In this document: one piece after another, positions 35,696 to 44,466 of the stretch | Layout: every line of letters begins with the position of its first letter | Position numbering within the stretch: position 1 is the stretch's first letter | Assembly (NCBI GenBank): GCA_910579925.1 | Contig: CAJTVY010000006.1 | Coordinates: 1-64,000 of the forward strand | Origin: an uncultured Dorea sp. | Lineage (GTDB): Bacteria > Bacillota > Clostridia > Lachnospirales > Lachnospiraceae | Length of the DNA: 64,000 bases | Direction: 5' to 3' | Notes under the pieces: generated by a model | Databases searched by the model: none | What the model was told of the DNA's origin: nothing | The model's input: the letters and a program-made list of their open reading frames with translations, nothing else | Made by a program: the position numbers and the translations under genes

Positions 35696-37972
35696 TCAAT
35701 CTTCCTGCATATTATCTGCCATAAATCTCCAGTCATTACTGTTTTTGTACCTTCCATAGGTTTCAATATTACTCATCTTAGGTATAAAATGACTATATAA
35801 GCAATTTTTACCATCGCTCAGATACAGAATCTCATCTTCACTCAGACTAAAATTACAGATATAATCCCCTACTGAATGGTAATTTTTGCTTCCATAAATA
35901 ATCACCGAACTCCCTGGTTCTAAAATAGTATCCGGCATTTGATACTTCATCAGATTATTTTCCTCATCAGACAAGTAATACTGGTTTAAATATGCCGGCT
36001 CTCCTCCTGCATTACTTATGCGAATCCAATCTGCAGAACCTCTGGCAGATATTTCACTTACAATTACCTCCGGGAATTCATTTCGGGCTGCAACTCCCTG
36101 TATATTTATTTTCCCATCTATCAGCATTTCCTCCGTGATTTCCACAGAACGATCATACACCTTGTTTCCGTTCACCAGCCAGTACTGAAAAGAATATCCA
36201 GGATAAGCTTCTTGATTCAGCGTCATCCTCACTCCTTTGTAATATTGGTTCCTATATCCGTCTTTTTCTGGTAATTTCATAGAATTCCAATTTATAGCGA
36301 GTCCTTCGGACGACGTCAGATTCAACTCATACTTTTCAACCAGGCCAAAATATCGAAAAAAAGAATCTGCTATTTCATCTGGACGTTTCAACGCAGCCTG
36401 CCGAATCTGATCCACATGGATTTCCGCACTTTTTACATCTTCCTTATCAAAATACATCTCCCTGACAGCCTCGATTTTCTCATTTTCTTCGTTAATTATT
36501 TTTAGAATATTTTCCGTTGAAAAAGAAGTATTCATCAAATCGCAAATCAACGTTACAAACTGATCTCTATAATAAGAAGAGGTCATAACCTTAGAAAACG
36601 TAGAATCTGTCCCCCGATACAATCCTTCCATCAGCGAAATAAAAGTATCGCTCTGACTTCCTTCAAAAAAATTCCATGTTGAATCCGTATTGAATGTTAC
36701 ATCCGTATCATAAATCAAAAATCTATATCTGCCGTCACTATAGGGATTATACACATTTTTTTCTCCTGTATATCTCCACATTTCAAAATTATTCCCAGGC
36801 CAGTCTGTATTATTGCATAATATATTTATTGCATAATAAGATAAGTAACTCCCCATATCAACATACTGTTCTAAAATTTCTCTGTTGACAGGATCGTTCA
36901 GATCTGTATTGAAATATTCATGAATCCCTGCTTCTGAAAAGGAACGAAACTCGTCTCCTTTCTTCTTTTCAATCAGTTCCGACTCCTTCAGATTAAATCG
37001 GTCGGCTATATAGGAGGCCGAATAATTCTGCTGAATATCATAGATTCCATAATATTTCCCATTCAAGTACACAACACAGCGATTTGTCGAACTGCAATGA
37101 TCAAAACCACTCGACTGCACAAGGCGGCTGATAACCGCAGAACGTATATTCCCAAAGTAAATATCCTGTCCCCCAGATCTTAAGCGAATACTATTGTATT
37201 CATCTATAAACGAATATGTAGAGCTATATGTCCCTTCACTTCTCAAATCCAGTCTCAACTTCTTATTTTCTTTATCGTATGTTTTATCTGCACATATTTT
37301 TAACGACTTCACCTCATTGGCTGCTGATGTTCCTCCCGATACTCCTATCCCCACATTCTGATCTGCCAGCAGCTCTCCCTCTGAATTGAACATTGTCATA
37401 TGTCCGCGGCGGATCCATTCATCATTTCGTTGATTATAATTCCCTTCGATATATGGGCCTGTCCCATTTTTTGCATAGTTGTCATCATAAGTCTTTCCTG
37501 GAACCAGTATTCCTGTTTCATAATCATAAAGATTATTTTTGTCACTTGTAATACTCACAATATTGATATCATATTTATTACTTACATCATCACTCAATAT
37601 ATACGTCTTCTCATATATATCACTATACTTTTCCCCATAATAGATAACTGCTTTTAAGGAATATACGGTATAATCACTTTTCTTTTTCAGAAAGATCGGT
37701 TTCGTATATTCCATACTCTCTACCGTCGGGTCGTTTCCGTCTAAAGTATAAAAAATACGCGCCATACCTGGAACTTCTATATTTTTTATTAACGAAACAG
37801 ATAACGGTCCGTCATAGAATCCACTATCCTCACTAAAGGAAAGCATATCACCGTTCACAAATGCCTGTACACGATCCATTGACTTATAATCTACAGACCA
37901 GATATAACCTATACAGATAAAAAAAACGATTATAGCGCCAGAAAGATATCTTATCATATGTCTGCTCTTCAT
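35696..37972 (-). CDS. CotH-like kinase family protein with lamin-tail domain
   Basis: This 758-residue protein is held outside by one N-terminal helix (about 9-26). A chitobiase/FN3-associated type domain (about 55-125, FYTLDGNDPT) precedes a CotH kinase-like domain (130-550). That domain includes the LRSGGQD and VVYLNGKYYGIYDI elements and the DFG-like FLIYDTDVTFN. A lamin-tail domain ends the protein (about 655-755, EVIVSEISARGSADWIRISN). CotH phosphorylates spore coat proteins in Bacillus, and relatives occur on cell surfaces. The Glu usual after GxYxxx reads Gln here, so activity is uncertain. The ATG at 37972 follows GAGG and adjoins the DUF2304 stop, the last gene of the VTC operon. 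Confidence 0.88.
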   Translation of the reverse strand: MKSRHMIRYLSGAIIVFFICIGYIWSVDYKSMDRVQAFVNGDMLSFSEDSGFYDGPLSVSLIKNIEVPGMARIFYTLDGNDPTVESMEYTKPIFLKKKSDYTVYSLKAVIYYGEKYSDIYEKTYILSDDVSNKYDINIVSITSDKNNLYDYETGILVPGKTYDDNYAKNGTGPYIEGNYNQRNDEWIRRGHMTMFNSEGELLADQNVGIGVSGGTSAANEVKSLKICADKTYDKENKKLRLDLRSEGTYSSTYSFIDEYNSIRLRSGGQDIYFGNIRSAVISRLVQSSGFDHCSSTNRCVVYLNGKYYGIYDIQQNYSASYIADRFNLKESELIEKKKGDEFRSFSEAGIHEYFNTDLNDPVNREILEQYVDMGSYLSYYAINILCNNTDWPGNNFEMWRYTGEKNVYNPYSDGRYRFLIYDTDVTFNTDSTWNFFEGSQSDTFISLMEGLYRGTDSTFSKVMTSSYYRDQFVTLICDLMNTSFSTENILKIINEENEKIEAVREMYFDKEDVKSAEIHVDQIRQAALKRPDEIADSFFRYFGLVEKYELNLTSSEGLAINWNSMKLPEKDGYRNQYYKGVRMTLNQEAYPGYSFQYWLVNGNKVYDRSVEITEEMLIDGKINIQGVAARNEFPEVIVSEISARGSADWIRISNAGGEPAYLNQYYLSDEENNLMKYQMPDTILEPGSSVIIYGSKNYHSVGDYICNFSLSEDEILYLSDGKNCLYSHFIPKMSNIETYGRYKNSNDWRFMADNMQED

Positions 37973-37973
37973 T

Positions 37974-38306
37974 TTATTCCTCATGCTTGTATAAGGCCAG
38001 TTCCTGCGCCAGTTCTTTTATTCTGATAGACAGTCTTGAGACTGCTACGGTCAATACAAATATGATTCCTAAAGAAAAACAGAATCCCCAGAAAAATAAC
38101 ATATTGATAGGACTGTAAATTCCCATGAGCGCTGATAATTTTTCTATTAATTTAGGAAAAAAATCTAAAATCAGAATACACCCCCCTACTACCAGCCATG
38201 CCAGGGCATAACGCAGTTCCAGGGCTTTTTTCTTAACCATATTCATGATTATCAGCAAAGCGGCAATAATTATTACCGCAATAATAATTTGTGTTTTAAG
38301 ACTCAT
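37974..38306 (-). CDS. DUF2304 membrane protein
   Basis: This 110-residue protein has three hydrophobic helices (about 3-22, 33-50, 68-90) and a charged tail. The ELRYALAWLVVGG segment is the DUF2304 hallmark. The family nearly always sits beside a dolichyl-phosphate-mannose-synthase-like GT2 gene, as here (8 bases away), and is thought to assist lipid-linked sugar synthesis or flipping. AGGAGG precedes the ATG. Confidence 0.9.
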   Translation of the reverse strand: MSLKTQIIIAVIIIAALLIIMNMVKKKALELRYALAWLVVGGCILILDFFPKLIEKLSALMGIYSPINMLFFWGFCFSLGIIFVLTVAVSRLSIRIKELAQELALYKHEE

Positions 38307-38314
38307 ATCCTTTT

Positions 38315-39004
38315 CTACCTCCTAATCCATTCTATTACGATTGCCAGTGTTACTTTTATCATATAATACACAGATTTTTTTAGAGATATAGAAGAAACTC
38401 CTCCGGTTCTTTCACGCATTACCACAGGTATTTCAGCAACTTTTTTCTTTTTTCTCAATACAGAAACAACACTTTCCGGTTCTGGATAGTCTTTGGGATA
38501 ATCATTGGCAAACATCCCCATAATCTCCCGGTTTACAAGTCTTAAACCAGAGGTTGGATCCGTAATTTTTTCTCCTGTCAGAAGCTTAATTAAAACAGTA
38601 AAATAGCGAATTCCTATTCTACGCGCTCCTGATGACTGGAATCCTTCTTTTCTTATAAACCGTGATCCAATGACCATGTCAATGTGCTGCTCCTGCAGAT
38701 AATCTGCCATCTTAACCAGAAATTCGGGATCATGCTGTCCATCTCCATCAACCTGAACCGCAAGGTCATATCCCATTCTGTATCCATATCTGTAACCCGT
38801 CTGAACAGCTCCCCCTATGCCAAGATTAATAGGAAGATTAATGATATTATATCCGTTTTCTTCACATATCTTTTGTGTGTCGTCTTTCGAACAGTCATTG
38901 ATAACGACATAATCAAATCCTTCTGCTTTTTTCTTTATTTCTTCAACTGTACTTTTTATACTCTCACTTTCATTGTATGCTGGAATAATCACTAACTTTT
39001 TCAC
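38315..39004 (-). CDS. Family 2 glycosyltransferase, polyprenyl-phosphate sugar synthase type
   Basis: This 229-residue GT-A enzyme has KKLVIIPAYNESESI, INDCSKDD and a VQVDGDGQHDPEF catalytic loop. The C-terminal GGVSSISLKKSVYYMIKVTL amphipathic segment matches dolichol-phosphate mannosyltransferase relatives. It probably charges undecaprenyl phosphate with a sugar that GtrA and DUF2304 partners help flip for use by a DUF2142 transferase. The start is GTG at 39004, with AAAGGA about 18 bases upstream, which is long. It lies in the middle of the VTC-CotH operon. Confidence 0.93.
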   Translation of the reverse strand: MKKLVIIPAYNESESIKSTVEEIKKKAEGFDYVVINDCSKDDTQKICEENGYNIINLPINLGIGGAVQTGYRYGYRMGYDLAVQVDGDGQHDPEFLVKMADYLQEQHIDMVIGSRFIRKEGFQSSGARRIGIRYFTVLIKLLTGEKITDPTSGLRLVNREIMGMFANDYPKDYPEPESVVSVLRKKKKVAEIPVVMRERTGGVSSISLKKSVYYMIKVTLAIVIEWIRR

Positions 39005-39016
39005 TTTTTGATCTCT

Positions 39017-39448
39017 TTATCCTTTCTTAAAAATAAAAAATTTACTCAGAATATAATTTAGCAAAACTGCAAAAAAGGACAGTGCAATTTTAGCCAGTAG
39101 GGTTCCATTCAAAAATAAAATCTGAATTGAATTCACTTTCAAGAAATGTACTAATACCCATAGCCCCAGTTCTTCTATGACTAAAAAAGTCCCTATTCTT
39201 GCAGCCACAAAAGATATCATCTCCTTTACTACAATCTGCCATTTCCATCCTCTGCTCTGGAAAACAAACAGCTTGTTTGTAATAAACGCAAATATCGTTG
39301 CCGTTATAAAAGAGAATACATTAGATACCAGATAATAATCTTCTCCAAAAATTCCGTCAAACACTATATATGATCCAAAATTTACAATCGTTGTCATTAT
39401 TCCGAACAGTATATATAGTTTTGTTTCTCTGTTTATTATTTTTCCCAA
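39017..39448 (-). CDS. GtrA family membrane protein
   Basis: This 143-residue protein has four transmembrane helices. LYILFGIMTTIVNFGSY and a late LNYILSKFFIFKK are the conserved GtrA ends. GtrA proteins are proposed flippases of undecaprenyl-phosphate sugars. The start is TTG, with AAGGAAG seven bases upstream. It lies 12 bases before the GT2 gene. A second, broken GtrA copy lies at 43.2 kb. Confidence 0.92.
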   Translation of the reverse strand: MGKIINRETKLYILFGIMTTIVNFGSYIVFDGIFGEDYYLVSNVFSFITATIFAFITNKLFVFQSRGWKWQIVVKEMISFVAARIGTFLVIEELGLWVLVHFLKVNSIQILFLNGTLLAKIALSFFAVLLNYILSKFFIFKKG

Positions 39449-39474
39449 AACTTTTCTTCCTTCACGATTTAAAT

Positions 39475-40977
39475 TTAATAATATCTGGCGGCCGTAACCA
39501 GCAGATACGAACCCACCATTCCAAGCATCACAGCCATATCGTTTTTATTTTTATGCCTCTCCGTCTCATACTCTGCATTACAGACTAACAAAATGATCAA
39601 AGCAATCACCGGAATCAGATATCTTCCCTGAACTCCTGCCGTGTCATCAGATCCAACACCAGTCCAGGTAAGATACATGGCCAGTGATGTGGCCATATAA
39701 GTTCCAGCTCCCATTAAAAAGATTAAAAACTTCTGAAACCTAGAAAGTATCACTCTTTTTTCCTGTAAACACACCTTTGCAAACATAAAAATTGTCACGG
39801 GAGTTAATACAGCAAACCCATAATTTAACCATCCAAACCTGTTCAGCATATTAAGATATCCCTCAGACCTCTCAAACGCACTTCCCAGGAAATGCTGCAG
39901 CCAATCTTTAAAATTATTCAGAATATACTGTATCTGCATTCCCGCATCAACATTATTATCGGTATAGTAAGTCTCGAATGCCAGATTTGAGGCAAATGTT
40001 GTAGTATAATAGTAGTAGACTGCACCAATCATAACAAAGCCTGCAACAACGCCTGTTTTCAGCATAATTGCCTTATTTTTTCCATATGTTTTCTGCAGGG
40101 GCAATAGTAAAAACAATCCGCAGATACAGATATTCGTAACCTTTGCAGTCACCAGCAGTATTCCTATCACAAAAAAAACAAGAATTTCTTTATATGAAAT
40201 ATCTCTGTCTTCTCTCGTATATAAATTCAAAAAAACTGCAATCAGTAAAATAGACAGAGAATTTATCATTGCATCCGGGCTCATCGACGCTGCCTGCTGA
40301 ATCGACATCGGAAGGCTCGCAACAAAAAAGAGCGGGAACTTCAGGCATGGTGTTATCTTAACTGCCAGTCCTATTACCAGACTATACATCAACAGATTCG
40401 TAAAGCGTCCAAGCCACAGCAGCCAGATTACATTCAGATTCAATATTTTTGCAATTACCATTCCAATGGCCTGCGGAATATACAGAAATGTAGCATTTGC
40501 TGCCGCTACATGATTCACAAAGTAAGGCGTCCTGTCTATTTTCATTCCTTTCAAAGCAGTATATATAATTGCCTCTTCATGATAATCTCGAAGATCACGC
40601 GTTGCCTGTATTGACTGAAACTCCTGCCAAGAACGATTAATAATCATCTGTCCCCGCGAAACCAGCTCAGCTCTGGCAAAGTGAGCCTCTTCATCCGGTA
40701 TGTTTAAAATTGGCTGGATTAATAACGACAAAATTCCCATTACTATGATACATAGAAATGCGAATTGATAAAACTCAAGATCAAAAACATCATATAAAAC
40801 TAATAGGACAACAGCGCATAAAACAATCACACTCCATATGATTACTTCTGCTTTCACATTCTTATAATCTCCTGCACTGAATCTTACAATACTTAAAACA
40901 ACTATTAAGACACAGATTCGTAACACTTCCGTTTGCTTATCATCATAACTTTTAATTCTTTCTTTTAACTTTTCCAC
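39475..40977 (-). CDS. DUF2142 multi-pass membrane protein, probable GT-C glycosyltransferase
   Basis: This 500-residue protein has about 11 hydrophobic helices. The first extracytoplasmic loop holds the DUF2142 signature IPDEEAHFARAELVSRGQ, which resembles the acidic first-loop motif of GT-C transferases that use lipid-linked sugars. A MSPDAMINSL motif lies near residue 225. It probably moves the sugar supplied by the GT2/GtrA pair to a surface acceptor. The start is GTG, with an AGGTG ribosome site. The enzymatic role is inferred. Confidence 0.88.
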   Translation of the reverse strand: MEKLKERIKSYDDKQTEVLRICVLIVVLSIVRFSAGDYKNVKAEVIIWSVIVLCAVVLLVLYDVFDLEFYQFAFLCIIVMGILSLLIQPILNIPDEEAHFARAELVSRGQMIINRSWQEFQSIQATRDLRDYHEEAIIYTALKGMKIDRTPYFVNHVAAANATFLYIPQAIGMVIAKILNLNVIWLLWLGRFTNLLMYSLVIGLAVKITPCLKFPLFFVASLPMSIQQAASMSPDAMINSLSILLIAVFLNLYTREDRDISYKEILVFFVIGILLVTAKVTNICICGLFLLLPLQKTYGKNKAIMLKTGVVAGFVMIGAVYYYYTTTFASNLAFETYYTDNNVDAGMQIQYILNNFKDWLQHFLGSAFERSEGYLNMLNRFGWLNYGFAVLTPVTIFMFAKVCLQEKRVILSRFQKFLIFLMGAGTYMATSLAMYLTWTGVGSDDTAGVQGRYLIPVIALIILLVCNAEYETERHKNKNDMAVMLGMVGSYLLVTAARYY

Positions 40978-41004
40978 TTTTTCACCTGCTATCTGACTAT
41001 AGTA

Positions 41005-41679
41005 CTATCCAATATTCTCCCCTGTCTCCACTACCCAGTTTACTGCCTTGACTCCATCCACCGAAGAAATCTGCTCCAGTTCCTCAAGCTTTAGCTGTCC
41101 CCGTACTCTCAGTTCAAAAATCATTTCCTGATGATTCTCATCCATATTCGTTGAGCGCAGCTTAATATGGGAAGTCACTTCCCGAATCTCCCGCATAAGC
41201 CCCGCAAAGTCAATCTGTTCCTCTCCCCCTCGAATAATCAACAGATACTTATTCCTTCCTCCCGGGATAAAACTGACCCCCGCAATCACAATTCCAATAA
41301 ACAGCGTTGTAACCAGCGCCAGTTTGAAATTCTGCGACCCTACACTCAGTCCTTCCGCTATCGACCAGAAGATAAACACTGTATCCCGGCTGTCCTTGAC
41401 CGCCGTCCGGAAACGTACGATGGACAAAGCGCCCACCATCCCCAGCGAAATGACAATATTACTGCTGATCATCAGCATAATAACCACACAGATCAAAAGT
41501 ATGACTACAAGAGACGCATTGAACCTTGCATTATATGCCACACCTCTGTATGTAACAAAATATGTCAGATAAATAAATGCTCCGATCGCCAGGCCTCCCA
41601 GCATAATAATCAGCGTTGTCTTTATACCCAGATTCGCACTGTTCGTATAAAAATAATTTAAAATTTCCTCTTTCCCCAT
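41005..41679 (-). CDS. DUF4956 membrane protein
   Basis: This 224-residue protein has three to four N-terminal helices (about 18-40, 55-85, 112-132) and a cytoplasmic alpha/beta tail (140-224). SLGMVGALSIVRFRTAVKDS is the DUF4956 core. The family is a regular neighbour of VTC-domain polyphosphate polymerase-like proteins, as here (26 bases downstream of one), and may form its membrane partner. A GGAAAAAGG ribosome site precedes the ATG. The function is not established. Confidence 0.9.
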   Translation of the reverse strand: MGKEEILNYFYTNSANLGIKTTLIIMLGGLAIGAFIYLTYFVTYRGVAYNARFNASLVVILLICVVIMLMISSNIVISLGMVGALSIVRFRTAVKDSRDTVFIFWSIAEGLSVGSQNFKLALVTTLFIGIVIAGVSFIPGGRNKYLLIIRGGEEQIDFAGLMREIREVTSHIKLRSTNMDENHQEMIFELRVRGQLKLEELEQISSVDGVKAVNWVVETGENIG

Positions 41680-41705
41680 AACAATCCTTTTTCCTCTTAC
41701 GTTCT

Positions 41706-42416
41706 TTAAAATTCAAAATCACAAAAAATCTTTCTTCCCAGACAATACTTGCTTACAGAACTCTGTGCCAGATGATACTGTCTTAATATATCCGACACAA
41801 ATCTTACCAGTCTCTGATTATACTTCACCTCCAGAACAACGTCTTCCTTCATAAGCGCCGTATAAACCGGTCTGTCACTGAACAGATCCAGATTACTTTC
41901 AGAACTGCGCAGATTCATATCCAAGGTAATCCTCGTATTATAAACCGGATATGTATAAGCAATCCGGTCATACTCTACCAGCACTACCGGGCGATATCCT
42001 CCCATAACCATCGTTGTATAGATCAGTACCGCATCCTGGGACTGATCAAAATATTTCATCAATGCGCTATAGTTCAGTTTCGACAGTTCATGCACATCCT
42101 CTCTGTCAATCCAGAGGCTGACTTTATGCTGCAGATCTCCATCCTTCTCCTTCATTTCCAGCTTACACTTAAAAGCCTCCTGCGAATAACTACGAATCCG
42201 TATCTTCTTCCGCCTCTGTACTCCTGCCAGCTTGGTCTTGTAATCAATGTTATTAACAGAGTCGAAATAAAGGCTTCTGACCATGTATCCAGCAGTCTCC
42301 GAGTGCTCGTCCCTGGCTAATATTTCATCCAGTTTTCCCCTGATCGAAACCGCATGAATGTATGGCACTAAGTATTTCTTCTCATTTCGGAACACTGACA
42401 AAGTAGTTTCTGCCAT
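41706..42416 (-). CDS. VTC domain protein, polyphosphate polymerase-like
   Basis: This 236-residue protein is almost entirely a VTC (triphosphate tunnel) domain. Conserved basic and acidic residues line the tunnel: RNEKKYLV (10-17), SLYFDS, KIRIRSY, KLEMKEKDG, VLVEYDRIAY and a closing VVLEVKYN. In yeast Vtc4 this domain polymerises ATP phosphate into polyphosphate, but bacterial versions are little studied. It is first in the operon DUF4956-DUF2142-GtrA-GT2-DUF2304-CotH. An AGAGGGAAG ribosome site precedes the ATG, and a clear promoter lies about 95 bases upstream. Confidence 0.9.
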   Translation of the reverse strand: MAETTLSVFRNEKKYLVPYIHAVSIRGKLDEILARDEHSETAGYMVRSLYFDSVNNIDYKTKLAGVQRRKKIRIRSYSQEAFKCKLEMKEKDGDLQHKVSLWIDREDVHELSKLNYSALMKYFDQSQDAVLIYTTMVMGGYRPVVLVEYDRIAYTYPVYNTRITLDMNLRSSESNLDLFSDRPVYTALMKEDVVLEVKYNQRLVRFVSDILRQYHLAQSSVSKYCLGRKIFCDFEF

Positions 42417-42509
42417 TTTCTCTTCCCTCTATGCTATCTTTCCACTAAAATCATATTTTATCCATATTTTCGGACATAAACTGCCATTAACTTCCTGCCA
42501 AACGAATAC

Positions 42510-42538
42510 ATTATACTATAAGCTGTCGATAATGTCTA
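42510..42538 (-). promoter_or_regulatory. Promoter of the VTC-DUF4956-CotH operon
   Basis: TAGACA (42533-42538), 17 bases ending in TTATAG, TATAAT (42510-42515). It is nearly the same as the promoters at 25920 and 44416. Confidence 0.8.
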
Positions 42539-43074
42539 ATACTGAATACAGAAATCTCCTTGTGATTGTCTCACCGGAATAATCAATAAAAGAGCGGACG
42601 ATTCCATTATCACTGGAGTTCTTCCAATAACTGACAGGCTTTCACCCTCACTCTGGGTAAACCCAAAATATTCATTCAGCCTGGTATCCGAAATGGTATC
42701 AGACACAAAATTATTCGTCCCGGTAAAGATACTCTCCTTTGCAATCCGCAGGCAGCCCGTCAACACTTTTGAATGAAAAGGTCACTACCGGATACTAATT
42801 TTCCACTTCTCACACAATTCCTTATCTTCCGTTATTGATAAACCTTCAAACCATTCCCTGCTGTCCCCTCTGATATCGTAAAACGCAGACAGCATACTCA
42901 TAACAAGCGTCTTCCCGAATCTGCAGGGACGGGTAATCAATGTCACCTGTGTTCCATCTGTTCCATCTGTTTCAGCAGTTCTTTTATCAGACCGCCCTTA
43001 TCAATAAAATAATAGCTGTTCTGGCGGATATCCGGGAAACTGGAACGGCCCACCGGAATATTGATTCTGCACAT
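42536..43074 (-). pseudogene. Decayed AAA-ATPase-like/PD-(D/E)XK family gene
   Basis: Reading fragments in two frames gives MCRINIPVGRSSFPDIRQNS, then TLITRPCRFGKTLVMSMLSA, then YPVVTFSFKSVDG, and finally LTGCLRIAKESIFTGTNNF. These are pieces of the family that pairs an AAA-like ATPase with a PD-(D/E)XK nuclease-like tail. One frameshift lies at a duplicated CAGATGGAA near 42950, another near 42790, and most of the middle and the C-terminal part are missing. GGGAGG precedes the ATG and a promoter remains, so decay is recent. Intact copies are common and multicopy in gut anaerobes. Confidence 0.85.
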
Positions 43075-43104
43075 ATCTGCCTCCCAAACTTTTCATTTTA
43101 CATT

Positions 43105-43133
43105 ACTATACCAAAAAATAGTGATACAGACAA
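43105..43133 (-). promoter_or_regulatory. Promoter left in front of the AAA-ATPase-like pseudogene
   Basis: TTGTCT (43128-43133), 17 bases, TATAGT (43105-43110), about 30 bases before the pseudogene start. Confidence 0.6.
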
Positions 43134-43151
43134 TGACATTGCAGATAATTT

Positions 43152-43192
43152 GAAAAGGTATGGTATTTCTTTTCAAAATTCCATACCTTTCA
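43152..43192 (-). terminator. Terminator after the nucleotidyltransferase/GtrA remnant
   Basis: GAAAGGTATGG and CCATACCTTTTC form an 11-base stem with a loop of about 17 bases, followed by TTTTC on the minus strand. It ends the transcript from the promoter at 44416. Confidence 0.7.
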
Positions 43193-43197
43193 TCTTT

Positions 43198-43400
43198 TCA
43201 TTTCGACTTTTCCAAGATCAGTTTCCTTGTAATAAAATTATAAACCATCACCACACCTGTGACTCCAATCTTGGATATCATATAATACACATTCATCTGA
43301 TCCACACATACCCACATCAGCGCCTGATTTATCCCAAGCCCGATCACGCTGAGAATGATAAAAATGAAGATTTCATAATCTGTTTTATCAGCTTCTTCAT
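43198..43400 (-). pseudogene. Truncated GtrA family gene
   Basis: The ATG at 43400 overlaps the nucleotidyltransferase stop and begins MKKLIKQIMK, a normal GtrA start, but the frame ends after 18 residues. The other frame supplies only the C-terminal half of GtrA (IFIFIILSVIGLGINQALMW ... VMVYNFITRKLIL). The simplest explanation is an internal deletion of roughly half the gene with loss of frame. The remaining half, read from a TTG at 43410, would be a 70-residue two-helix protein, probably non-functional. Confidence 0.8.
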
Positions 43401-44314
43401 CTTTCCCCAAACACTCTCTCCGGATAGACTCCTTTTGCGATTAAATCCCGTATCGCCTCTATAACTGCCGCCTTATCCTCCTGATAAGTCACTCCGAACC
43501 ACTGGTCATGAGAACTGAGTACCTTCACCTTTACTTTCCCTTCTTTCAAAAGTTCCCCGATAATCGCCGGCAGAAGATACTCTGCCTTCACCTCTTCCTT
43601 CCTCACTTTGCTAAGAAAGTCTGCGAATCCTTGTTCCAGCACGTCAAAAAATTCCGGCTGTAGTCCCCACATATTCATAGATACCGTGGAATCCAGATCA
43701 AGCCGTATTTCTTCTCCATTCTTTACAGCCACCGCATAGCCATCCCTGCCCCCGATCTCATACGTCTCTTCGATATCCCGCAGCATATGGCTGTCGTCTA
43801 CCTGACACACGCCCCTTGTAACGGTACCGTTCTGGCTCAGCGTATTCTTAAGACAGAACCCTACCATGCTGATATCCGTCCATCCATGAGGCTTCACCAG
43901 TTCATCATAAGCCGCCCTATACGCTTCCTTTCCATAATAATCGTCCGCATTGATCACCAGGAAGGGCTCGTGAACCACGTCTTTACAGCAAAGGATTGCC
44001 TGGCCTGTCCCCCAGGGCTTCGTCCTTCCTTCTAACTTGTCCCGGAACTGTTCTGGAATATCCTCCAGTTCCTGGTAAGCATAGCCCACTTCCACCACTT
44101 TTTCAATCCGGTTCCCGATAATCTCTTTGAAATCTTTCTCCAGGTTCCTCCGAATTACGAATACCACCTTATTGAATCCGGCCTCCATCGCATCATAAAT
44201 CGAATAATCCATAATAATCTCGCCGCCTGGACCCACAGGTGCAAGCTGCTTAATTCCCTGACCGAACCTGCTTCCAATTCCGGCCGCCATGACAACCAGC
44301 GTTACTTTCTTCAT
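43397..44314 (-). CDS. Sugar nucleotidyltransferase family protein
   Basis: This 305-residue protein opens VTLVVMAAGIGSRFG, the nucleotide-binding signature of NDP-sugar pyrophosphorylases. VINADDYYGKEAY near residue 128 holds the metal-binding Asp. GYAYQELEDIP and the loop RTKPWGTGQAIL fit the UTP-glucose-1-phosphate uridylyltransferase-like group, but the exact sugar is not certain. The second in-frame ATG (44314) is preferred because GGAGA lies at the right distance. It probably supplies activated sugar to the nearby surface polymer genes. It overlaps the start of the broken GtrA gene by four bases. Confidence 0.9.
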   Translation of the reverse strand: MKKVTLVVMAAGIGSRFGQGIKQLAPVGPGGEIIMDYSIYDAMEAGFNKVVFVIRRNLEKDFKEIIGNRIEKVVEVGYAYQELEDIPEQFRDKLEGRTKPWGTGQAILCCKDVVHEPFLVINADDYYGKEAYRAAYDELVKPHGWTDISMVGFCLKNTLSQNGTVTRGVCQVDDSHMLRDIEETYEIGGRDGYAVAVKNGEEIRLDLDSTVSMNMWGLQPEFFDVLEQGFADFLSKVRKEEVKAEYLLPAIIGELLKEGKVKVKVLSSHDQWFGVTYQEDKAAVIEAIRDLIAKGVYPERVFGER

Positions 44315-44415
44315 TTCCATTCTCCATTTTTAACCTTGATTTTATACAATTTCTGACTTCATATACCACCATCTGCAAAGCTGATAATACATACTCTCAT
44401 CCCTGCACGTTCCCA

Positions 44416-44444
44416 ATTATACTATACAAAGCCTCATTTGTCTA
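44416..44444 (-). promoter_or_regulatory. Promoter of the nucleotidyltransferase gene
   Basis: TAGACA (44439-44444), 17 bases ending in TATAG, TATAAT (44416-44421). It is nearly the same as the promoters at 25920 and 42510. Confidence 0.8.
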
Positions 44445-44466
44445 ACCTTAGAGCATACTCTTTTAT

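Noticed and set aside
42536..43074. Insertion sequence or transposase at the pseudogene junction
   Set aside because: The fragments match an AAA-ATPase-like family, and no terminal inverted repeats or target duplications were found.
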